Origin: an uncultured Prevotella sp.
GTDB taxonomy: Bacteria; Bacteroidota; Bacteroidia; Bacteroidales; Bacteroidaceae
Assembly (NCBI GenBank): GCA_947095945.1
Contig: CAMUQM010000047.1
Location: forward strand, 1-11,458
DNA: 11,458 nt
Reading direction: 5' to 3'
Of the stretch, positions 6,622 to 11,458 are shown in pieces. How positions within the stretch are numbered: the first letter of the stretch is position 1; each line of letters begins with the position of its first letter. The translations under genes were made by a program, and so were the position numbers. Under the pieces are notes generated by a model that saw only the letters and a program-made list of their open reading frames with translations, made no database searches and was not told the DNA's origin.

Positions 6622-6676
6622 AGGGGTTGAAAGGCTCCTGTTAATCTGCGTACTACTTATAAAATTCAATCAACCG

Positions 6677-8401
6677 TCAAGAGTCCTCTGTAGGTCTAAT
6701 ATCTTCTATCTGCAGCTGGACAGCTCCACGCTTGAAAACGTTATCCTCAATCGTGTAGGCTATGTCAAACGAACGCTTTGATTTGATGTAACGGGCAGAT
6801 GCACTCTGTCCGAAGGCTATACCATTCATTACGTTGTTGGATTTGGAGTCAACTAATTCTAACTTGATATGCTCTTGTTCACGTCCTACAACCTTACTTG
6901 TTCCGAAATCGTAGACATCCAACGTACAGAAGAGAGGTTTTGGATTTTCTGGACCAAATGGGGCAAAGCGTTTCAAATCGCTGTGCAGCTTCTTGGTGAT
7001 GTCCTTGAAGTCGATGACTGCATCAATATCCAGTATTGCCTCACGCTGTTCTGGTTCGATATGTTCTTCTACAAAGGCTTGGAAGCGTTCGCGGAACTCT
7101 TTTACATCTGCCCACTTCATAGTCAGACCCGCTGCATAGGTATGTCCACCAAAGTTCAATAGTAGGTCACGACAACTCTTAATGGCAGCATACACGTCGA
7201 ATCCTGCTACACTACGTGCAGAGCCTGTGGCAAGGTTTTCGTCACGTGTTAAGACCACCGTTGGACGGAAATAGATTTCAGTCAGGCGAGAAGCAACAAT
7301 ACCTATAACACCTTTCTTCCAATGTTCATCATAGAGAACAATGCTCGACTGATGCTTCTGACTTTCTAAGCGAGCCACAATCTGGTTGGCTTCTTCTGTC
7401 ATCTGGCGGTCTACATCCTTTCGCTGTTCGTTGTATTCATCAATATGCTTTGCTTGATTGAAAGCCAAACTATATTCTCTTTCAACAAGTAGGTCAACAC
7501 TCTTCTTACCATTCTCCATACGTCCGCTGGCGTTAATACGTGGTCCAATCTTAAAGATGATATCACTCATAGATAGCTCACGACCATTCAAACCGCAGAT
7601 GTCAATAATTGCTTTCAGTCCAAGACTTGGATTCTGATTCAACTGCTTTAGTCCGTGGAAGGCAAGGATACGGTTCTCATCAACCACAGGAACCAAGTCG
7701 GCTGCTATGCTGACAGCACAAAAGTCGAGTAGGGGAACGAGGCGAGAGAACGGGATATTGTTGTTCTTTGCAAATGCTTGCATGAACTTAAAGCCTACAC
7801 CACAACCGCAAAGGTTCTTGAAAGGATAGGTGTCATCTGGTCGTTTAGGGTTAAGAATTGCCACAGCAGGTGGCATCACTTCGTCTGGGACGTGATGATC
7901 ACAGATGATAAAGTCTATTCCTTGTTCCTTGGCATAGGTTATCTCTTTGATTGCTTTAACACCACAATCGAGGATAATGATGAGTTTTACTCCAGTTTCT
8001 TTAGCAAAGTCTATTCCTTTTTTGCTTACTCCATATCCTTCATCATAACGGTCGGGGATGTAATAATCAATATTTGAATAGAACTGTCGTAAGAATTTAT
8101 ATACCAACGCTACAGCCGTACAGCCGTCTACGTCATAGTCTCCGTAGACAAGAATGCGCTCCTTATGGCCCATTGCGTCATTGAGACGGTCGACAGCTGC
8201 ATCCATATCCTTCATTAAGAAAGGATTGATGAGGTCTGCCAACTGTGGGCGGAAGAATCGCTTAGCAGCACTCTCCGTGGTTATACCACGGCGAATAAGC
8301 AGCGAAGCGAGAATGGGACTAATACCCAATTTCTCCCCTAAGTCTTTAGCCGCATTGACCTGAGAATCTGCAGGTGGTGTGTAGTTCCATTTAAATTGCA
8401 T
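6677..8401 (-). CDS. recJ: Single-stranded-DNA-specific 5'-3' exonuclease RecJ
   Basis: This 574-residue cytosolic DHH-family nuclease has the usual RecJ length and full motif set. RecJ degrades single-stranded DNA 5'-3' in RecFOR recombination, base excision and mismatch repair. Motifs in order: YGDYDVDG at 86-93, LDCG with Asp145, CDHH at 167-170, PRINASGR at 287-294, the VIGIVASRL region at 365-373, and DHHA1 GGHTYAAGL at 418-426. The Asp and His residues of the first three blocks are the expected Mn/Mg ligands. The remaining C-terminus (about 455-574) fits the OB-fold domain, with FAPFGPENPKPLF near 479-491. The ATG at 8401 is supported by a normal N-terminus and a leader lacking a Shine-Dalgarno site. 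recQ follows at 91 bases on the same strand, suggesting co-expression of helicase and nuclease. No damage is seen. Confidence 0.96.
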   Translation of the reverse strand: MQFKWNYTPPADSQVNAAKDLGEKLGISPILASLLIRRGITTESAAKRFFRPQLADLINPFLMKDMDAAVDRLNDAMGHKERILVYGDYDVDGCTAVALVYKFLRQFYSNIDYYIPDRYDEGYGVSKKGIDFAKETGVKLIIILDCGVKAIKEITYAKEQGIDFIICDHHVPDEVMPPAVAILNPKRPDDTYPFKNLCGCGVGFKFMQAFAKNNNIPFSRLVPLLDFCAVSIAADLVPVVDENRILAFHGLKQLNQNPSLGLKAIIDICGLNGRELSMSDIIFKIGPRINASGRMENGKKSVDLLVEREYSLAFNQAKHIDEYNEQRKDVDRQMTEEANQIVARLESQKHQSSIVLYDEHWKKGVIGIVASRLTEIYFRPTVVLTRDENLATGSARSVAGFDVYAAIKSCRDLLLNFGGHTYAAGLTMKWADVKEFRERFQAFVEEHIEPEQREAILDIDAVIDFKDITKKLHSDLKRFAPFGPENPKPLFCTLDVYDFGTSKVVGREQEHIKLELVDSKSNNVMNGIAFGQSASARYIKSKRSFDIAYTIEDNVFKRGAVQLQIEDIRPTEDS

Positions 8402-8426
8402 TTTAAATTGTTTTTATTTCTGTCCG

Positions 8427-8434
8427 TAAAGGTA
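8427..8434 (-). promoter_or_regulatory. Possible -7 box of the recJ-recQ promoter
   Basis: Read on the minus strand, TACCTTTA is one mismatch from TAnnTTTG and lies 25 bases before the recJ ATG. No TTTG box is present 19-21 bases further upstream, so the call is weak. Confidence 0.35.
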
Positions 8435-8500
8435 CAAAAAAAATGCCAAATGAGAATGTTATGTGGAGTATTATTTGGTTCTGTGTTTTCAAATGATATT

Positions 8501-8575
8501 AGCTTTATTAGGCCTATCAGCTTTATTAGGCCTATCAGCCTTATTGGTCATATTAGCCTAATTAGCCCAATAAGC
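8501..8575. repeat. 18-base tandem repeat, four units plus a fragment
   Basis: Units begin at 8501, 8519, 8537 and 8555, each 18 bases and each starting AGC. The first two are identical (AGCTTTATTAGGCCTATC). The third (AGCCTTATTGGTCATATT) and fourth (AGCCTAATTAGCCCAATA) are diverged, and a fifth AGC begins at 8573. Part of a further degenerate unit may precede 8501 (GATATT). CTTATTGG at 8540-8547 and CCAATAAG at 8567-8574 can pair. It lies about 100 bases upstream of the recJ start and just beyond the pepC terminator. There are no spacers, so it is not a CRISPR array. Confidence 0.8.
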
Positions 8576-8577
8576 TA

Positions 8578-8619
8578 TAAAAGAACAATCCCGCTCCAAA
8601 TCATAGGAACGGGATTGTT
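8578..8619 (-). terminator. Terminator of the C1 peptidase gene
   Basis: AACAATCCCG at 8584-8593 and CGGGATTGTT at 8610-8619 are perfect ten-base inverted copies. Three further pairs (TCC/GGA) lie inside, past one mismatch. In the minus-strand direction the stem is followed by CTTTTAT. It lies 72 bases beyond the peptidase stop. Confidence 0.75.
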
Positions 8620-8632
8620 TATAATTCAGTGT

Positions 8633-8683
8633 GGATTGTTGAATAGATAACGTCAAAAAGATGGTTAAGCACCCCAACAATCC
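8633..8683 (-). other. Second inverted repeat in the peptidase 3' region
   Basis: GGATTGTTG at 8633-8641 and CAACAATCC at 8675-8683 are perfect nine-base inverted copies separated by 33 bases, starting eight bases after the pepC stop in transcription order. Their core (ATTGTT/AACAAT) also matches the arms of the adjoining terminator, so alternative pairings are possible. Confidence 0.55.
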
Positions 8684-8690
8684 TACTTCC

Positions 8691-9893
8691 TTAGAGACCC
8701 ATCTTCTTGCGAATATCCTTAGGGATAGCATTCTTGTTTACCATGTAGTCCATGGTGTTAGCTGCAATGAAGCTCTTGGTCATGTACCAGATACCCTTGT
8801 AGTCGCCAGTCTCACCCCATGAGTTCTTAACCATGTAGTACTCCTTACCATTCTGGTCCTTAGCAATACCGAAGATAAGCATACCGTGGTCATCAGTAAG
8901 CTCCCAGTTGTCGAAACGCTCCTGACGCTGCTGCTGTGTAGGAACAACCTCTGGTACGTTTACACCGAGTGAGTCTATAATATCCTTCTTCTTTGCTGCA
9001 GAAAGACCAAGCCAGTGAGCCATGTCACTACCCTTCATGCTTTCAACCTTCTTACCGTCAACCATGTAAGCCAAACCCTTACGAGTGAAACCGGGCTCAC
9101 TAACGTCGCCACCCCATGCTACAGTGTAGCCGTTCATAACAGCGTTGTCAATGATGCGCATCATCTCGTCCATAGGAAGGTTGTAAGACAATGGGAAACG
9201 CCAGTTGTCCTGTACCTCAACAGCAAACTGTGTGTAGAATGGATGGTGTGTGTAAGAAGTAACAGTTACGTAATCGCTCCAGTTCAAACCGAGACTTGCT
9301 GCGAAGCTCTTTGGAGTATACTGCTTGCCTTCGTAGGTGAAAGTTTCTGGACACTTACCGAGGTAAGCATCAAGAATACCCTGCAAGCCTTGTTTCCACT
9401 GACCTGAAATCTTATTTGCCTTGTTGCGGGCAATACCATTTACGTATGGCTCCAGCAATGAGAAGAACTCATTGAAGTTGTTCAGTGAGTCGCCATAGAG
9501 AGAGCCTGGGAATGGCATTGCATTCTCTGGGCAGATACCGTAGTTCTCAAGTGTGTGCAACACGTCGTATGCTGAACCACCTTGAGCAAATTGACAATCA
9601 CCGTGGAAGCGAACCACTTGAATAGCACGATCCATATATGTTTTGTTTGCAACAAAGCTCTCACAGAGGTCGTATGTCTTACCAGTCTTCTTCAAGATTT
9701 CAGCCTCGAAGTAGCTAAGAGTAGAGTAGTCCCAGCAAGTACCTGAGCGGTTCTGGTCCTTAATACTTGTAATTGGAATCTGTTTTACTACAGTAAAAAC
9801 AGGCTTGTTAGAGGTCGTTCCCTCTTTCTTGTCTGCGGCATTAGCACCTATCGCAACCAAAGCGAGCAATGCTACTACTAAAGTTTTTCTCAT
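8691..9893 (-). CDS. pepC: Exported C1-family cysteine peptidase (aminopeptidase C / bleomycin hydrolase type)
   Basis: This 400-residue papain-fold peptidase belongs to the C1B (bleomycin hydrolase/PepC) group, whose members trim peptides from the N-terminus. The active site is complete: Gln47 for the oxyanion hole, Cys53 in SGTCW, His336 in DDHGML and Asn357 in VKNSWGE. Unlike cytosolic PepC, it starts with a clear signal peptide (hydrophobic 4-17, predicted cut ANA|A after residue 19) and lacks a lipobox cysteine. It should therefore be soluble in the periplasm or secreted. The mature part, about 380 residues, is somewhat shorter than typical PepC (about 440-450). In C1B enzymes the C-terminal residues reach into the cleft and give aminopeptidase specificity; here the end is KKMGL, and whether it does so is unknown. 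The ATG at 9893 gives the intact signal peptide. It lies downstream of the pepP gene, with a hairpin between them. Confidence 0.85.
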   Translation of the reverse strand: MRKTLVVALLALVAIGANAADKKEGTTSNKPVFTVVKQIPITSIKDQNRSGTCWDYSTLSYFEAEILKKTGKTYDLCESFVANKTYMDRAIQVVRFHGDCQFAQGGSAYDVLHTLENYGICPENAMPFPGSLYGDSLNNFNEFFSLLEPYVNGIARNKANKISGQWKQGLQGILDAYLGKCPETFTYEGKQYTPKSFAASLGLNWSDYVTVTSYTHHPFYTQFAVEVQDNWRFPLSYNLPMDEMMRIIDNAVMNGYTVAWGGDVSEPGFTRKGLAYMVDGKKVESMKGSDMAHWLGLSAAKKKDIIDSLGVNVPEVVPTQQQRQERFDNWELTDDHGMLIFGIAKDQNGKEYYMVKNSWGETGDYKGIWYMTKSFIAANTMDYMVNKNAIPKDIRKKMGL

Positions 9894-9909
9894 AAGTTTT
9901 TAAAAATTG

Positions 9910-9943
9910 GGTTGCCGTTGTGAGTGACACTCTTGCGGCAACC
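9910..9943 (-). other. Strong hairpin between pepP and pepC (terminator or leader element)
   Basis: GGTTGCCG at 9910-9917 and CGGCAACC at 9936-9943 are perfect eight-base inverted copies. GAGT/ACTC forms an inner stem around a three-base loop. In the minus-strand direction it is followed by CAATTTTTAAAAA and then, 16 bases from the hairpin, by the pepC ATG at 9893. It begins 31 bases after the pepP stop. It could end pepP transcription, but no promoter fits in the 16 bases left for pepC. It may therefore be a partial terminator, a processing site or a 5'-leader structure of pepC. Confidence 0.6.
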
Positions 9944-9974
9944 TTGATGTAAATATTGATTATAAAATGTTTTA

Positions 9975-11381
9975 TTACTTTCGGTTTGCTGCAATAAATT
10001 CTTCAACATCCTGCGGGTGGTAAGGGATAATATCCTTGCCTATGAATCGGCAACCATCCTTTGTGATGAGGATGTCGTCTTCAAGACGGATACCTCCGAA
10101 ATCTTTATACTCATCCAATTTATCGAAATTGAGGAAGTCTGCACAGTGTTTCTTTGCACGCCATTCATCAATTAATGCAGGAATGAAGTAGATACCTGGC
10201 TCATCGGTAACAACAAAACCTTCTTCTAAGCGACGCCCCATACGCAGACAGTTTGTTCCGAACTGCTCAAGGTTAGGACGTGTCTCTTCATCAAAACCTA
10301 CATGAATCTGATCGAATGACTCCATGTCGTGAACATCCATACCCATCATGTGACCAAGACCATGAGGCAAGAACATTGCGTGTGCACCAGCAGCTACAGC
10401 AGCATCGGTGTCACCCTTAGCTAGTCCAAGCTCTTTCATGCGGTCAAAGAGAATACGGCAGACAGCAAAGTGTACATCCATGTACTTGACACCCGGCTTA
10501 GAAAGTTTCAATGCTGCATCGTGGCACTCTTCTACAACCTTGTAAATCTCCAATTGCTTCTGTGTGAACTTACCGCTTACAGGGAATGTACGAGTATTAT
10601 CAGAGCAATAGTGGTTGATGGTTTCAGCACCACAATCGCAAAGAGCAAGGCGACCTGCCTCCAATACTGCCATGGAAGGATTACCATGCATAATCTCACC
10701 ATGCTGAGAGAAGATAGTAGGGAATGATACCATTGAACCGTATGAGCTGGCGATACCACTAACTTGACCACCAACGAACTTCTCGGTTACACCTGGCTTA
10801 CCCAATATCATAGCTGTAGTGTGCATCTTATAGCCAATAACAGCAGCACGCTCCAGTTCTTCAATCTCTTCCTGTGTCTTTACAGAACGCATCTTAACAA
10901 CTGCACGGATAAGCTCTAAACTTGCAGACTCTTTCTGTTGATTAGGATGAATACCGAAGAGGTCGAATATCTGAATCTTAATATCAGCACGATAAGGTGG
11001 TAGGAAGTGAACCTTGCGATGCTCTCGCAACGCATTGTTACAGATAGTCTTCAGACCCTTCATGTTAACAGTGTTGGCAACGCCGACAGCATCAGCCATA
11101 TCCTTTACAGAGTCAACGCTACCGTACCAAACAATATCGTCGATATCAATGTCATCACCAACAAGTGTTTCTGTGTCATTGTCAATGTCAATAACACCAA
11201 CTAATCCGTCACGTTTCTGACCGAAATAATAGAGGAATGATGAATCCTGACGAAAAGGATAATATCCATTTGCAGGGAAATTTGCAGGCGACTCATTGTT
11301 GCCAAAGAGGATAACAATACCCCCTCCAACAAGCTTCTTTAGCTCTGCACGGCGCTTTACATAGGTTTCTTTGTTAAACAT
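9975..11381 (-). CDS. pepP: Xaa-Pro aminopeptidase (M24B, PepP type)
   Basis: This 468-residue cytosolic metallopeptidase removes an N-terminal residue preceding proline. It has the two-domain M24B layout: an aminopeptidase-P N-terminal domain (about 1-155, with FPANGYYPFRQDSSFLYYFG at 35-54) and a pita-bread catalytic domain (about 170-455). The five metal ligands are all present: Asp249 (DCGAE), Asp261 (SDNTRTFP), His340 (LPHGLGH), Glu394 (TDEPGIY) and Glu434 (GIRLEDD). His233 (MHGNP) and His351 are candidate substrate or proton-relay residues. The first ligand block reads DCGAE rather than the commoner DAGAE, a change next to the ligand that leaves it intact. There is no signal peptide, in contrast with the adjoining peptidase. 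The ATG at 11381 lies just after a good promoter box. Length and motifs are normal for the family. Confidence 0.93.
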   Translation of the reverse strand: MFNKETYVKRRAELKKLVGGGIVILFGNNESPANFPANGYYPFRQDSSFLYYFGQKRDGLVGVIDIDNDTETLVGDDIDIDDIVWYGSVDSVKDMADAVGVANTVNMKGLKTICNNALREHRKVHFLPPYRADIKIQIFDLFGIHPNQQKESASLELIRAVVKMRSVKTQEEIEELERAAVIGYKMHTTAMILGKPGVTEKFVGGQVSGIASSYGSMVSFPTIFSQHGEIMHGNPSMAVLEAGRLALCDCGAETINHYCSDNTRTFPVSGKFTQKQLEIYKVVEECHDAALKLSKPGVKYMDVHFAVCRILFDRMKELGLAKGDTDAAVAAGAHAMFLPHGLGHMMGMDVHDMESFDQIHVGFDEETRPNLEQFGTNCLRMGRRLEEGFVVTDEPGIYFIPALIDEWRAKKHCADFLNFDKLDEYKDFGGIRLEDDILITKDGCRFIGKDIIPYHPQDVEEFIAANRK

Positions 11382-11407
11382 ATTTCAATTATTAGTTGGT
11401 TTGATTG

Positions 11408-11415
11408 CAAAGATA
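11408..11415 (-). promoter_or_regulatory. -7 box of the pepP promoter
   Basis: On the minus strand, TATCTTTG matches TAnnTTTG exactly and is followed by C, as is common in Bacteroidota. It ends 26 bases before the pepP ATG, predicting a leader of about 20 bases. A TTTG box at the right upstream distance is not evident. Confidence 0.6.
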
Positions 11416-11437
11416 GTTATTTTTGTTTGAAAGTTAT

Positions 11438-11445
11438 TAACTTTG
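11438..11445 (+). promoter_or_regulatory. Possible -7 box of a divergent plus-strand gene beyond the window
   Basis: TAACTTTG on the plus strand matches TAnnTTTG exactly and is followed by C. It lies 22 bases from the pepP box on the opposite strand, so 11400-11458 may be a divergent promoter region. TTTG boxes at 11422-11425 and 11426-11429 are too close to fit the usual 19-21-base spacing. No downstream gene is visible. Confidence 0.35.
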
Positions 11446-11458
11446 CAGTTGTTTTTTT

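Noticed and set aside
6586..6669. N-terminal extension of RecQ from a TTG at 6669
   Set aside because: The 28 added residues have no helicase character and translate a repeat-rich spacer. The ATG at 6585 gives the normal RecQ N-terminus.
8501..8575. CRISPR array
   Set aside because: The units abut directly with no spacers, are only 18 bases and diverge; no cas genes are present.
8396..8650. Plus-strand frame of 84 codons with hexapeptide repeats (ISFIRP-like)
   Set aside because: It is produced by the 18-base tandem repeat, overlaps the recJ start and the pepC terminator, and has no recognisable protein features.
9910..9943. Riboswitch ahead of pepC
   Set aside because: It is a single simple hairpin without a multi-helix aptamer or any recognised conserved core.
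1..11458. New defence, mobile or biosynthetic system
   Set aside because: All eight substantial genes belong to recognised housekeeping families, and no integrase, transposase, toxin, nuclease-methylase pair or synthase cluster is visible.

Overview
The window looks like chromosomal housekeeping DNA from a Bacteroidota bacterium, most probably Prevotella or a close relative. The evidence is an A/T-leaning base composition, mostly A-rich leaders with few Shine-Dalgarno sites, promoter-like boxes of the Bacteroidota type (TTTG, about 20 bases, then TAnnTTTG), and a gene set typical of oral and gut anaerobes. The genus is inferred from protein flavour and repeats; no search was run.

Layout. Positions 1-1406 (+) hold the end of a 2-oxoacid:ferredoxin oxidoreductase operon: the last 14 codons of a probable alpha subunit, then the TPP/Fe-S beta subunit and the gamma subunit, followed by two hairpins, the second a good terminator. 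Positions 1407-2170 are a 764-base gene-free stretch with a possible small inverted-repeat element and, at its end, the promoter of the next gene. Positions 2171-3313 (+) encode an abundant-looking OmpA-like outer-membrane protein with its own terminator. Positions 3561-4325 (+) encode an acyl-ACP thioesterase that converges on recQ. The 367 bases between them carry a terminator and a highly structured repeat-like element.

From 4693 to 11381 every gene is on the minus strand. In transcription order they are a cytosolic Xaa-Pro aminopeptidase (PepP type), an exported C1-family cysteine peptidase (aminopeptidase C / bleomycin hydrolase type), RecJ exonuclease and a RecQ-family helicase. The recJ-recQ spacing suggests co-transcription, which fits cooperation of helicase and 5'-3' exonuclease in DNA end resection. 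The two peptidases and the ferredoxin-linked 2-oxoacid oxidoreductase fit an anaerobe that takes energy from peptides and amino acids, though they are separate transcription units.

I see no phage, transposase, CRISPR, toxin-antitoxin or defence genes, and no clearly new multigene system. The points most worth a second look are non-coding: the structured element at 4466-4590, the 18-base tandem repeat at 8501-8575, four mutually complementary segments downstream of pepC, and a hairpin just ahead of the pepC start. Among proteins, the RecQ has about 170 extra residues between its helicase core and its zinc-binding cysteines, and the OmpA domain has Ser where the peptidoglycan-binding Asp is expected.
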